A stretch of 63,388 bases of DNA from Labilithrix sp. (GCA_019637105.1 JAHBWF010000023.1:1-63388), one strand, 5' to 3'. Counted from the first letter of the stretch, positions 8,131 through 17,430 are shown. A program made the numbers and translations. Notes: generated by a model from the letters alone, not told the origin.

Positions 8131-10212
8131 TCACTCGAGGCGCAGCGTGCCGAAGGCCTCCGGCACGTGGAAGTCCGGCTTCGGCGTGCGCGTGGGGCTC
8201 CAGGCGAGGTAGCGCCGCGGCGACCTCCCTTCCATCCTGTAGAGCGCCAGCGGGAGCGCCGCGCCCGGCGCGAGCGCCGCGACGAGCTCGGGCGCGCGCA
8301 GCGCGACCTCGATGGTCACCCGCCGCGCCTCGCGGTCGACCTTGGTCGCGATCTTCGGCGCGCTCGACCAGCCGACGTCGCTCTTCTTCTTCGTGCGATC
8401 GATCGCGACGTCGAGGAAATGCCCGAGCGGGCCGACCTCGACCTCGAAGTAGCGCGCCGTGTCGCCCGGCGAGGCGCCGAGGAAGAGCTCGACGCAGTCC
8501 TCTTCGTAGAGCTTCGCCCGCTCCGCCTCGATCGGCCGGCTCGCGTCGGCGTGGACGCCCGCGCCCTCGAGCTCCCATAACATGTAAAGTGCACTCGTCG
8601 ACCAGGCGAAGCGGACGCGGGTCGGGATCCCGGTCTCCGCGCCGGACCAGTCGGTGCTGAACGACACCGGCGGCGCCGTCCGCCACGCGTCGTCGATCTC
8701 GCCGTCGACGACGATCGGCGCGTCGAGCCGCCGCGCGCGCGCTTCGGGCGGCGCTCCGCCGTCGGTCGCCCCGCGCGCGCGCGGCGCAGGGGCCGCTCCG
8801 CCGTCGGCCGCCCCGCGCGGGGCGCCGGGCGCGACCTCGGGCGGCCGATCGTCCGAGTGGAGCGCGTAGCCCGACATGGACACGAAGTGCACCGGCCGCG
8901 CGCGCGCGTCCGCGAGGTCCTTGCCGTCGCCCTCGATCCGCGGCGCGCGGAGGTCGAGCGCGAACCGCTTCGCGGCGGCTTCGATGAGCGGCGACGTCCC
9001 GTGACCGCCGAGCTGCCGCGCGAGCGGTTCGTTGTCCCAGAGGCCGAGCACGGCGGCGCCGACGCGATCGACGAGCACCGGGTTCGTGCCGCCGACCGCG
9101 ACGTCCTCCGCCGACGGCCAGCGCTTCGCGAAGCCGTCGCCGCCCATCGCGGGCGCGCCTTCGGCCAGGACCACGTCGGGCGCCGACACCTCGAGGACGT
9201 CGACCATGCGCTCGGCGAACACCTCGAGCGCGTGGAGGTACGCCTTCTCGCCCGCCGCGCGATCGCTCTCGAGCAGCCGGAGCGCCGGCCCCAGCTCCGC
9301 GTGCGTGCGCCACTTCTGGTGAAACGCCGGCGACGCGTCCGAGAGCATCACCGTCCCTTGCATGCCCTTGATCCCCATCGAGACGACGCCGAAGCGGTGG
9401 GCCTTGATCTTCGGCGCCGAGATGAACATCCCGCGCTCGAGGTGCTCCGCGAGGACCTTCGGCATGAGCAGCGTGGGCACCCCCGTCCCTTCCATCCCCG
9501 AGACGCGCATCGGCTTGCCGGGCTGGTCGCCCTCGACGTCGAAGACGCCGTCGTCGTCCATCGCCACGAGCGGCACGCCCTCTTCGTCGGCCATCTTCTG
9601 GTAGCCGGACACGCGCACGAGCCGCTTCCAGTCGGCGTGCTTGGCGCCCCAGCCTTCGGCGATCGTGATCCTCGCGTGACCGCGGGCCTTCAGGCACCGC
9701 ACCACGCCGCGGACGAACTCGGGATCGGTCGTGCGCCCGCGCACGCCGTCGTCGCCGTCGCTCTTCGCGGGATCCTTGAACCACTCGAAGCCGCCGATGT
9801 TCGGCTTGATCAGGATGGGCGTCTCCTTCGGGCGCGCGGGCACGGACGCCTCGCAGATGCGCCCGCCGAGCTCGTACGGCGTCCCTCCCTGGAGCACGGT
9901 GACCGCGCTCGCGTCGCTCGCGATGCGCGCGCGGTGGCGGGCGCGGAGGGACGCGCCGTCGACCTCGCCCGCGCCCGTGACCTTCGGGCCCGCGTCCTGA
10001 CCGGTCCGACCCGGGGAAGCGCTCGCCACGACGTCGACGGGGGACGGGGACGCCGTGGCGAGCGGATGCGCCCTCGCCCCGTCGTCGCCGGCGTCGCGCG
10101 TCGCGACGGGCGCGCCGGCGTCGCGCTCGGTCGGGCGCTCGCGCGGGCAGCCCGTGATCGCCAGCGCCGAGAGCGCGCCGAGGCCGTGGAGGAGGCGGAG
10201 GCCGAAGCGCAT
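8131..10212 (-). CDS. Lipoprotein fusing a DUF362 domain to a CBM9-like domain
   Basis: 693 residues. Lipoprotein signal with lipobox AITGC (Cys22). Residues 25-75 are linker. Residues about 105-420 form a DUF362 domain (ILIKPNIGGFEWF, FVRGVVRCLKARGHARITIA, GMFISAPKIKAHRFGVVSMG, GIKGMQGTV, APDVVLAEGAPAMGGDGF). After an Ala/Pro/Gly-rich linker at about 440-490, a family 9 carbohydrate-binding-like beta-sandwich runs from about 490 to the end (RLDAPIVVDGEIDDAW, RFAWSTSALYMLWELEG, CVELFLGASPGDTARYFEVE). DUF362 function is unknown and is often linked to Fe-S proteins; no CxxC cluster motif is visible here. The CBM9-like part occurs in surface glycan and heme-protein contexts. Likely outer-surface anchored. 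Confidence 0.88.
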   Translation of the reverse strand: MRFGLRLLHGLGALSALAITGCPRERPTERDAGAPVATRDAGDDGARAHPLATASPSPVDVVASASPGRTGQDAGPKVTGAGEVDGASLRARHRARIASDASAVTVLQGGTPYELGGRICEASVPARPKETPILIKPNIGGFEWFKDPAKSDGDDGVRGRTTDPEFVRGVVRCLKARGHARITIAEGWGAKHADWKRLVRVSGYQKMADEEGVPLVAMDDDGVFDVEGDQPGKPMRVSGMEGTGVPTLLMPKVLAEHLERGMFISAPKIKAHRFGVVSMGIKGMQGTVMLSDASPAFHQKWRTHAELGPALRLLESDRAAGEKAYLHALEVFAERMVDVLEVSAPDVVLAEGAPAMGGDGFAKRWPSAEDVAVGGTNPVLVDRVGAAVLGLWDNEPLARQLGGHGTSPLIEAAAKRFALDLRAPRIEGDGKDLADARARPVHFVSMSGYALHSDDRPPEVAPGAPRGAADGGAAPAPRARGATDGGAPPEARARRLDAPIVVDGEIDDAWRTAPPVSFSTDWSGAETGIPTRVRFAWSTSALYMLWELEGAGVHADASRPIEAERAKLYEEDCVELFLGASPGDTARYFEVEVGPLGHFLDVAIDRTKKKSDVGWSSAPKIATKVDREARRVTIEVALRAPELVAALAPGAALPLALYRMEGRSPRRYLAWSPTRTPKPDFHVPEAFGTLRLE

Positions 10213-10346
10213 GGTCCGACGGGGAACGCCTTACCACGCCGCCCTGCTCCCGCGACGGCGGCCGCGCACCACGGGCAGGCGGTCGCGCGAAGATCCGGCT
10301 GAGCTCGATCGCCGGCCCCCACCCAATGAAAATGCCGCCCCGAGCG

Positions 10347-10361
10347 TATAAACTCCCAGGG
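10347..10361 (+). promoter_or_regulatory. -10-like TATAAA just before the GTG of the TPR/HEAT gene
   Basis: TATAAA at 10347-10352 is only eight bases from the GTG start at 10361, so transcription would begin at or within a base or two of the start codon. No ribosome site is visible. This suggests a leaderless mRNA; no clear -35 element is seen. Confidence 0.4.
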
Positions 10362-13300
10362 TGCGCATCCGAAGACTCCTCCCGCTGGCCGCTCTCGGTC
10401 TCTCCGCGGCGCTGGTCGCGCCCCAGGCGAGCGGGGACGACTTCGATCCGCGTGGCCGCAAGAAGCCCGGCGCCGCGGCGAAGCCGGGAGCCAAGCCGGG
10501 CGGAGCCAAGCCGGGAGCGCCCAAGCCGGGCGGCGCTGGGCCGCGCCCCACGCCGGCGAGCGGCGACGCCGGGCAGACGCAGACGGTGCTCATCGAGCGC
10601 TACACGAAGGTCGTCCTCGCGCAGCCCGGGTCACCGTTCCCGCTCCAGCGCCTCGCGCAGCTCTATCGCGACAAGGACGGCAACCTCACCGGGCTCGTGA
10701 AGGACTTCGAGGCGCGCGCGGCCCAGGCCGGCGCCGAGCAGTACGCCGCGACCGTCACGCTGGCCGGCGTCTACAAGATCGACGGGCGCGCTGACGACGC
10801 GATCAAGACGTACGAGAAGGCGATCTCCCTCAAGAGCAACGATCCCGTCGCGCTCCTCGCGCTGGCGCGCCTCCTCGCGGATCGCGGCGACGTGGCCGGC
10901 GCGCGCAAGCGCTACGAGGAAGCGCTCGCGCTCCAGACGGTCGCCGCCGACAAGGAGCAGACGGTCCGCACCTTGATGACGCTCGCGCTCGACGCGAAGG
11001 ACTGGGCCGGCGCGAAGGGCTTCCACCGCGAGCTCGTGAAGATGCAGCCGCAGAGCCTCTTCGTGAAGGGCGAGCTCGGCCGCGAGCTCTACCAGCGGGC
11101 CGAGTACGAGCGCTCCGAGGCCGAGTTCAAGGACCTCGTCGCCGCCGCCGCCGGCGACAACCGCGCGCTCGCGCCGGCGCTCAAGGATCTCGGCAAGGCG
11201 CAGGCGAAGGCCCACAAGAACGCCGACGCGCTCGCGACGCTGAAGCGCGCGCTCCAGGCGGCCGGGCAGGAGGCGGCCGTCCGCGGCGAGATCTACGAGA
11301 CGATCACCGAGATCTACCGCGCGGACCAGCAGCTCCCCGTCCTCATCAAGCAGATCGAGGACGAGCGGCCGTCGGACTTCCAGCGCCTCGCGATCCTCGG
11401 CGCCCTCTACGAGGAGACCGGCGACAGCGCCAAGGCGCTCGCGACCTACACGAAGGCGCTCGCGGTCAACCCGCGGCACATCGACCTCCGCCTCAAGATG
11501 ATCCGCGTCCTGCAATCGCAGGGCGAGCTCGACAAGGCCATCGCCGAGTACGAGGCGCTCATCCGCGCGGCCCCGAACAACCCGCAGTTCGTGTTCGAGC
11601 AGTGCGAGGCGCTGATGCAGCGCGGCGATCGCACGCGCGCGCTCAAGCTCCTGACCGAGCTCGAGGCGCGCGGGCAGAACGACGAGGAGGTGCTCTCGCG
11701 CCTCGCCGACTTCTACGGCCGCATCGGCGAGAACGATCGGTCCCTCAAGGTGCTGACGCGCCTCTCGAGCATCGGCACGAACGATCCGGGGCACCTCGTC
11801 GATCTCGGCGATCGGTACTTCCAGGACGGCAACACGCAGCTCGCCGTGCAGACGTGGCGGAGGATCCTCACCACGGTCACGCCGCGCGCCCGCGCGCTCG
11901 CCGCGCTCGGCGACGTCTACCTCGAGCACGACATGCTGCAGGACGCGCTCACGTCGTTCCGCGAGGCGGTGCAGCTCGAGCCGCAGACGCTCGCCTACAA
12001 GAAGCAGCTCGCCGGCGCCCTCGAGCGCGCCAAGAGCTACAAGGACGCGCGCCAGATCTGGCTGGATCTCTCCGAGAAGGCGAAGGCGAGCGGCGACAAG
12101 CTCCTCGCGCGCGAGGCGCGCTCGCGGATCGTCACGCTCTGGTCGTTCGAGCGCGTCCTCGACGCGCAGACCGCGCCGCTGCAGGCCAAGTTCGCCAAGA
12201 CGCCGCCCGACGTCGAGGCCGGCCGCATGCTCGCCGAGGTGCAGCTCCACCTGCGCAAGCTCGCCGACGCGGAGGCGACGCTCCGGAAGGTGATCCAAGC
12301 GGCGCCGGGCGACGCCGACAGCTACCTCGCCCTCGAGCGCGTGCTCGTGCAGCAGAACAAGACGGGCGACGCGATCGCGGTGCTCGAGAAGCTCGTCTCC
12401 GTCGAGCCGAAGCGCGCGCGCGAGCTCTATCAGCGCATGGCGCAGTACGCGCTTCAGCTCTATCGCGACGACGACGCGATCAAGTACGCCGCGCGCGCCG
12501 TCGAGCTGAACCCGGACGACGCCGAGGGCCACCGGCGGCTCGGCGAGATGTACCGGCAGAAGCAGGACGTCGAGCACGCCATCGTCGAGTTTCGCGCGGC
12601 GATCGCGAAGAACGATCGCCTCTTCATCGTGTACCTCGAGCTCGCCGATCTCCTGCTCACCAAGGGCCAGAGCGACGAGGCCGACCGCCTCTTCCGGCGC
12701 GTGGTCCGCGGCGCCCCCGACGAAGAGCTCGTCTCGCGCGCGGCGCGCCTCTCGATGCAGATCAACCTCGGCAAGGGCACGCTCGAGTCGCTCGAGCAGG
12801 AGCTCTTGCCGCTCGCGATCGGCAACCCGCAGAAGAAGGTCTACCGGCGCCTCCTCGTCGAGATCTACGGCAACCTCACGTTCGGCCTCGTGCAGCGCGT
12901 GCGGCACGGCAGCGGCAAGGACGCCGAGGACGCGCGCGCGGCGCTCCAGCGCGTCGGGGGCCGGGCGGTCAAGCCGCTGCTCGACGCGCTCGCCGACGGC
13001 GACGCCGGGCAGCAGCGGGTCGCGATCGACGTCCTCGGCTACGTGCAGAACAAGAACGCGTCGGCGGCGCTCTTCGCCTTCGCCACGGGTCAGGCCGAGG
13101 GGCCGCTGCGCACGCGCGCGATGCTCGCCTGCGGCGCGCTGCGCGACGCGGCGCTCTTGCCCAAGTACGAGGCGCTCCTCTTCCCCAAGGGCGAGGGCGG
13201 CGGCGAGGCGATGGCGTCGGACGCGGTCGCGCGCGCCGCGAGCTGGTCGGTCGCCAAGCTCGGCGACAGGCGGGCGATCCCGCTGCTCCGGAGGCTCGCG

Positions 13301-14491
13301 CAGAGCGGCACGCCGGACATGCGCGCCTTCGCGGTGCTCGGGCTCGGCGCGTTGAAGGACAAGGCGAGCGCCCCCCTCGTCGCGCATACGGCGAAGTCGC
13401 TCGAGGCCGGGACGCCGGCGCGGGCCGCGGCCGCCTACGCGCTCGGGGAGATGGGCGTCGAGTCGGAGGCGACGTCGCTCGTCACGATCGCCGAGGGCAC
13501 CGACGCGCTCCCGCGCCAGATGGCGATCCTCGCGCTCGCGCGGATGAGCGCCGCGCACCGCGAGAAGGGCGAGACGGCGGGCGGGAAGGCCGCGCAGAGC
13601 GCGATCGCCGACGCGATGTTCGCCGGCGAAGGCGAGGGGGCGCGCGCGCGCCGCTCGTCCGAGTCGCTCCGCCACGCCGCGACGGCCGCGCTCGTCATGC
13701 TCGCCACGAAGGCGGGCGCCGGCGCGCACGCCGATCCGCTGCCGGCGCCGGACGAGGACGTCGACTCCGAGACGACGCTCGACCAGCTCGTGCCGCGTGA
13801 TCTCGGCGTGAAGGACCGCGCGGCGACGCTCGTCCTCTTCGCCGACGTGCTGAAGCGCTCGGCGTCGAGCGCGCTGTCGACGTCGACCGAGCGCGCCCGC
13901 ACGGTGCTCGACGCGATGGGCGCGCGCGAGGGCGCCTTCGAGCCGCTGATCCTGGCGTCCGACGAGGGGCCGGAGCTCGCGGCGGCGCACGCCAAGGTGA
14001 AGGAGATCGCGGCGGCGCTCGAGCCGAGCGTCGTCGCGCTGTCGCGTCATCCGGATCCCGCCATCCGCACGAGGGCGATCGTGCTCCTGGCGCGCGCGAA
14101 GTCCGACACCGCGGGCGCCGCCATCGCCCAGGCGGTCACCGACGCGAACGAGAACGTCCAGCGCGTCGCCCTCGCGTCGATCGGGCGTCACGCCGACCAG
14201 AAGACCGCCCTCGCGGTCGCCAAGGTGATGCGCGCCCACGAGAGCTGGGCGATGCGCGTGCTCGCCGCCCAGGCGCTCGGGCGGCTCGGCGCGTCCGGCG
14301 CGGGCGCCGAGGCGACGCGCCACCTCAAGGAGGCCGCGACGAAGGAGCCCTACGCCCTCGTCCGCGAGGCCGCGCTCGTGGCGCTCGCGAGCTACGACAA
14401 GGGCGAGGCGAGCCAGCTCGCCGCGCACGTGGCGGCGCACGACGCCGAGCCGCGCGTCCGCGAGACCGCCGCGAAGCTCCGCCAACGCTGA
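10361..14491 (+). CDS. Large exported TPR and HEAT-repeat protein
   Basis: 1376 residues from a GTG start. Residues 1-25 look like a signal peptide (LLPLAALGLSAALVAPQASG). Residues 34-67 are a KPGG/AKPG low-complexity repeat. From about 75 to 860 come many tetratricopeptide repeats (for example AIKTYEKAISLKSNDPVALL, DALTSFREAVQLEPQTLAYK, AIKYAARAVELNPDDAEGHR), and from about 870 to 1376 HEAT-like repeats (GRAVKPLLDALADGDAGQQR, DRRAIPLLRRLAQSGTPDMR, HPDPAIRTRAIVLLARAKS). It is a protein-protein interaction scaffold probably in the periplasm; its partner is unknown. A strong hairpin follows the stop. The downstream genes are separated by 358 bases, so it is probably its own transcript. Confidence 0.92.
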   Translation: MRIRRLLPLAALGLSAALVAPQASGDDFDPRGRKKPGAAAKPGAKPGGAKPGAPKPGGAGPRPTPASGDAGQTQTVLIERYTKVVLAQPGSPFPLQRLAQLYRDKDGNLTGLVKDFEARAAQAGAEQYAATVTLAGVYKIDGRADDAIKTYEKAISLKSNDPVALLALARLLADRGDVAGARKRYEEALALQTVAADKEQTVRTLMTLALDAKDWAGAKGFHRELVKMQPQSLFVKGELGRELYQRAEYERSEAEFKDLVAAAAGDNRALAPALKDLGKAQAKAHKNADALATLKRALQAAGQEAAVRGEIYETITEIYRADQQLPVLIKQIEDERPSDFQRLAILGALYEETGDSAKALATYTKALAVNPRHIDLRLKMIRVLQSQGELDKAIAEYEALIRAAPNNPQFVFEQCEALMQRGDRTRALKLLTELEARGQNDEEVLSRLADFYGRIGENDRSLKVLTRLSSIGTNDPGHLVDLGDRYFQDGNTQLAVQTWRRILTTVTPRARALAALGDVYLEHDMLQDALTSFREAVQLEPQTLAYKKQLAGALERAKSYKDARQIWLDLSEKAKASGDKLLAREARSRIVTLWSFERVLDAQTAPLQAKFAKTPPDVEAGRMLAEVQLHLRKLADAEATLRKVIQAAPGDADSYLALERVLVQQNKTGDAIAVLEKLVSVEPKRARELYQRMAQYALQLYRDDDAIKYAARAVELNPDDAEGHRRLGEMYRQKQDVEHAIVEFRAAIAKNDRLFIVYLELADLLLTKGQSDEADRLFRRVVRGAPDEELVSRAARLSMQINLGKGTLESLEQELLPLAIGNPQKKVYRRLLVEIYGNLTFGLVQRVRHGSGKDAEDARAALQRVGGRAVKPLLDALADGDAGQQRVAIDVLGYVQNKNASAALFAFATGQAEGPLRTRAMLACGALRDAALLPKYEALLFPKGEGGGEAMASDAVARAASWSVAKLGDRRAIPLLRRLAQSGTPDMRAFAVLGLGALKDKASAPLVAHTAKSLEAGTPARAAAAYALGEMGVESEATSLVTIAEGTDALPRQMAILALARMSAAHREKGETAGGKAAQSAIADAMFAGEGEGARARRSSESLRHAATAALVMLATKAGAGAHADPLPAPDEDVDSETTLDQLVPRDLGVKDRAATLVLFADVLKRSASSALSTSTERARTVLDAMGAREGAFEPLILASDEGPELAAAHAKVKEIAAALEPSVVALSRHPDPAIRTRAIVLLARAKSDTAGAAIAQAVTDANENVQRVALASIGRHADQKTALAVAKVMRAHESWAMRVLAAQALGRLGASGAGAEATRHLKEAATKEPYALVREAALVALASYDKGEASQLAAHVAAHDAEPRVRETAAKLRQR
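10460..10545 (+). repeat. In-frame KPGG/AKPG minisatellite
   Basis: Near-identical AAGCCGGG(A/C)G units recur five to six times within the 5' part of the TPR/HEAT gene and encode a Lys-Pro-Gly-Gly linker after the signal peptide. It is a likely site of length variation by slippage. Confidence 0.75.
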
Positions 14492-14539
14492 CGCGCGCCG
14501 AGCCGCGCGTGGCGTTCGCCAGGAGCGCCGGTCGTTCGC

Positions 14540-14566
14540 AGGTGGGAACGTCCGAGGCTCCCACCT
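14540..14566 (+). terminator. Hairpin downstream of the TPR/HEAT gene
   Basis: AGGTGGGA (14540-14547) pairs perfectly with TCCCACCT (14559-14566) over an 11-base loop, 48 bases after the stop. No T-run follows. Candidate terminator. Confidence 0.45.
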
Positions 14567-14849
14567 TCGCGCCTACATGTGGCGGCTCGCCTACGTCTCC
14601 GTTCCGTCCAGCTCAGGACAAATTCGATCTTCCGTTGACGTTGCTCGCTAGAAGTCTCTCGCGCCGAAAGTCACGTCCGGAAGCTCGCGGGCGAGCCCCG
14701 TGAGTCCCCCCGTGAGCTCCGCGTCCCCCAAGGTGGGGGCGGTCTCTCTCTCACCTCGGCGCCACACGCCCACCTGCGCCGTGTGGAGAAGTTCTTCGAT
14801 CGTTCACCTCGTGGCGGAACACAAACCTGCTATCTCTTTCAATGGGCCG
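14567..14849. other. Intergenic region, no gene recognised
   Basis: About 280 bases with lower GC than the surroundings, consistent with a promoter region for the gene at 14850. TTGACG near 14635 resembles a -35 box but has no matching -10. A short open frame (14509-14703, plus) has no recognisable protein features. I see nothing else. Confidence 0.4.
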
Positions 14850-15791
14850 ATGGGTAGCTCGCTCCCGAAATTCGGACGCGTCGATCTCGACCTCGATGAC
14901 GAGGCGAGAGCGGGGAGCAGCGCGCCTCCGAAGTACCGCCGGACGCCGACGTTCGGCGAGCTCGATCTCGAGTCGATCGGCGAGGCGCTCGACGACGCCC
15001 TCGAGCGGAGCGGCTCGGTCGAGGCGGGCGGCGCCTTCAGCTCACGTCGACCCGTCCAGCACCGCGAGGCCGAGCCGGAGCGCCGCCCGCAGTCGTCGCT
15101 CCCGCCGCCGAAGGAGACGCCGACGCGGCAGAGCCTGGAAGCCGTGCGCCTCGCCGAAGAGGAGACCCGCATCGCCCAGGCCGGGCTCGTCGCCGACGCG
15201 ATCTCGCGCTCGCGCGACCTCATCGACGCCGACAGCGCCACGCGCGTCGGTCGCTTCGAAGACTCGCCGCCGTCGTCGCGGCGCAGCCCGCCGTCGTCGC
15301 GACGCAACGCGCCGTCGGCGTCGGGCGTCGCCTCGCGCGACGACCGCGTCGCGGCGATGCGCGAGCTCTACGCGCAGGGCAACGCGGACGCCGCGCTCGC
15401 GCTCGCGTCGGAGGTCGCCCTCGAGCTCGACGCCGTGCTGAGCGACGACGCCGAGGTCGATCCGTACGGCGGCCTCATCCCCGTCGACGACGACGCGATC
15501 GGCTCGGAGCCGGCGGGCGAGGCGAGCTGCGAGGACCACACGGCGGTCGCCTACGCGTCCGCCGACAGCTCACGTCTCGCGGCGATGACCTCGAGCCGGG
15601 TCCCGCGGCTCCTCGTCGGGCCGAAGGAGATCTCCAAGCTGCCGATGGACCCGCGCGCGGCGTTCATCCTCGGTCACATCGACGGCATCCAGTCGATGGA
15701 GGAGATCCTCGATGTCTGCGCGATGCCCGAGGCCGAGGCGCTCGAGCTCATCGAACGCCTCCGCGCGCTCGGCGTCATCGCGCTCTCCTGA
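14850..15791 (+). CDS. Hypothetical protein with C-terminal winged-helix-like domain
   Basis: 313 residues from the ATG at 14850; longer upstream starts would add a non-protein-like Ser/Pro/Arg stretch. The N-terminal half is low complexity with Ser/Pro/Arg-rich repeats (PPSSRRSPPSSRRNAPS). A short helical hairpin is at about 170-200 (AAMRELYAQGNADAALALAS). The C-terminal 60 residues (PMDPRAAFILGHIDGIQSME then EILDVCAMPEAEALELIERL) match a small helical domain often seen at the end of myxobacterial signalling proteins. Cytoplasmic, no membrane segment. Possible regulator or polarity/motility-linked protein, unproven. The next gene starts 23 bases downstream. Confidence 0.8.
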   Translation: MGSSLPKFGRVDLDLDDEARAGSSAPPKYRRTPTFGELDLESIGEALDDALERSGSVEAGGAFSSRRPVQHREAEPERRPQSSLPPPKETPTRQSLEAVRLAEEETRIAQAGLVADAISRSRDLIDADSATRVGRFEDSPPSSRRSPPSSRRNAPSASGVASRDDRVAAMRELYAQGNADAALALASEVALELDAVLSDDAEVDPYGGLIPVDDDAIGSEPAGEASCEDHTAVAYASADSSRLAAMTSSRVPRLLVGPKEISKLPMDPRAAFILGHIDGIQSMEEILDVCAMPEAEALELIERLRALGVIALS

Positions 15792-15814
15792 CGCGCGCCC
15801 CGCCGGGCGCTAGG

Positions 15815-16345
15815 ATGGCCGCCGTGCGGGTCGCCCTGGCTGTCCTCGTCGTCGTCGCGCTCGCGAGCGCGGGCTGCCGTGACCCGTCGCGCTTCTCGAG
15901 CAAGGGCGACCGCTTCGAGGGCAGCGTCGTGAAGGGCAGCTTCGTCCGCTCGGGGGTCGGCGAAGACGTGCGTCTCTGCATGACGCTCGACGCGGAGCGC
16001 GTCCAGGACGCGCCCGGCACGATCACGACCTCCGACGGCCGATTCCAGGCGGCGCCGCTCCGGCCGATCCCGCAGATCTGGCACGATCCGCTCTCGACGC
16101 TCAACTTCGGTGACGGGCGCGTGCAGAACCTCGTCTACGCCGCGTCGCCTTCTCCCGGCGACGGCGGCGAGGCCGAAGCGCAAGACGTGATGGTCATCGT
16201 CTCGCTCATGCAGACCGATCACGTCGAGGTGCGGCTCATCCGCGGCGCGCCGCAGACCGACGCCGGGCCTCCGCCGCCGGGGACGTCGCGCCCGCTGTTC
16301 GGCGTCTTCAACCTCTACAGGCAGCTCGGACCGTGCGAGTTCTAG
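15815..16345 (+). CDS. Small lipoprotein of unknown function
   Basis: 176 residues. Lipoprotein signal with lipobox ASAGC (Cys21). The mature part is a single beta-rich domain (RFEGSVVKGSFVRSGVGEDV, VRLCMTLDAERVQ, IPQIWHDPLSTLNFG) with one further Cys pair, ending in LYRQLGPCEF. An alternative GTG start lies three codons in. No family recognised. Its last 13 bases overlap the tsaD start, so expression is probably coupled. Confidence 0.8.
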   Translation: MAAVRVALAVLVVVALASAGCRDPSRFSSKGDRFEGSVVKGSFVRSGVGEDVRLCMTLDAERVQDAPGTITTSDGRFQAAPLRPIPQIWHDPLSTLNFGDGRVQNLVYAASPSPGDGGEAEAQDVMVIVSLMQTDHVEVRLIRGAPQTDAGPPPPGTSRPLFGVFNLYRQLGPCEF

Positions 16346-17385
16346 GCATCGAATCGTCGTGCGACGAGACCGGCGCGGCCGTGGTGGACGACGGCGGTCG
16401 CGTCCTCTCCGACGTCGTCCAGAGTCAGATCGACACCCACGCGCCGTACGGCGGCGTCATCCCCGAGCTCGCGTCGCGCGACCACCTGAGGAACCTCGGC
16501 CCGGTCGTCCACGAGGCGCTCGCGCGCGCGGGCCTGACGCTCGAGGAGCTCGACGGGATCGCGGTGACGAACCGCCCGGGGCTCGTCGGCGCGCTGCTCG
16601 TCGGCGTGCAGGCGGCCAAGGGCCTCGCGTGGGCGGCCGGTCTCCCGCTCGTCGGCGTCGACCACCTCGTCGGGCACCTGCTCGCGGTGTTCTTGCGCCG
16701 CGCCGAGACGTCGCCCGAGCCGCCCGCGTTCCCGTTCGTCGCGCTCCTCGCCTCCGGCGGTCACACGGCCATCTACCGCGTCGACGGGCCGCGCGCCGCG
16801 GACGTGCGCGAGCTCGGCGCGACGCGCGACGACGCGGCCGGCGAGGCGTTCGACAAGGTCGCGAAGCTCCTCGGCCTCGGGTACCCGGGCGGCCCGGTGA
16901 TCGATCGGCTCGCGAAGCGCGGCGACGCGCGCGCGGTGCCGCTCACGCTGCCGATGGCGCACGCGCGCTCGTTCGAGATGAGCTTCTCCGGGATCAAGAC
17001 GCAGGTCGCCGCGCTCGTCCGCGAGCGCCGGCCGAGCGGCGAGAAGGAGCTCGAGGACCTCGCGGCGTCGTTCCAGTCCGCCGTCACCGGCGTGCTCGCC
17101 AAGAAGCTCGTCGCGGCCGCGCGCGCCGAGGGCGTGACGACCGTGGTGCTCGGCGGCGGCGTGGCCGCGAACAGCGAGCTCCGCGAGCGCACCACGAAGC
17201 TCGCCGCCGAGCACGGCATCCGCGCCGTCCTGCCCGAGCTCGCGAGCTGCACCGACAACGCGGCGATGATCGCCTACGCCGGCGTCGCGCGCCTCCGCGC
17301 CGGGGAGCGCGACGGGTGGGACCTCGTGGCGACCAGCACGACGTCCCTCCCGCGCACGACCCGGAAGGGCCGGGGCGCGCGGTAG
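16333..17385 (+). CDS. tsaD: tRNA N6-threonylcarbamoyladenosine transferase subunit
   Basis: 350 residues, normal length. TsaD transfers the threonylcarbamoyl group from TC-AMP to A37 of ANN-decoding tRNAs, with TsaB and TsaE (not in this window). Visible: GIESSCDETGAAVV at the N-terminus, the metal-binding pair in VDHLVGHLLA, LLASGGHTAIYRV, DDAAGEAFDKVAKLLGLGYP, SFSGIKTQV, LGGGVAANSELRER and CTDNAAMIAYAG with the C-terminal metal ligand Asp. The GTG start lies 13 bases inside the preceding lipoprotein gene. Confidence 0.97.
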   Translation: MRVLGIESSCDETGAAVVDDGGRVLSDVVQSQIDTHAPYGGVIPELASRDHLRNLGPVVHEALARAGLTLEELDGIAVTNRPGLVGALLVGVQAAKGLAWAAGLPLVGVDHLVGHLLAVFLRRAETSPEPPAFPFVALLASGGHTAIYRVDGPRAADVRELGATRDDAAGEAFDKVAKLLGLGYPGGPVIDRLAKRGDARAVPLTLPMAHARSFEMSFSGIKTQVAALVRERRPSGEKELEDLAASFQSAVTGVLAKKLVAAARAEGVTTVVLGGGVAANSELRERTTKLAAEHGIRAVLPELASCTDNAAMIAYAGVARLRAGERDGWDLVATSTTSLPRTTRKGRGAR

Positions 17386-17430
17386 AGCGCACCTCCGCTC
17401 ACGTTTGGGCTCGGCTCGACGGACGCTCTC

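Noticed and set aside
10631-14485. A 1284-codon open frame on the minus strand opposite the TPR/HEAT gene
   Set aside because: It is Arg/Leu/Asp/Val-rich without any fold signature and exists because the plus-strand gene uses G/C at almost every third codon position. The same reason removes similar long antisense frames at 301-1335, 7898-10237, 25660-29577, 30564-32927, 33072-35618, 38128-41091 and 41054-43570.
14509-14703. 64-codon frame after the TPR/HEAT gene
   Set aside because: It overlaps the terminator-like hairpin, has no ribosome site and shows no protein-like pattern.
14797-14838. Sigma-54-like TGGC...TGC element before the 14850 gene
   Set aside because: The spacing between GG and GC is 14 or 11 bases instead of the required 10.
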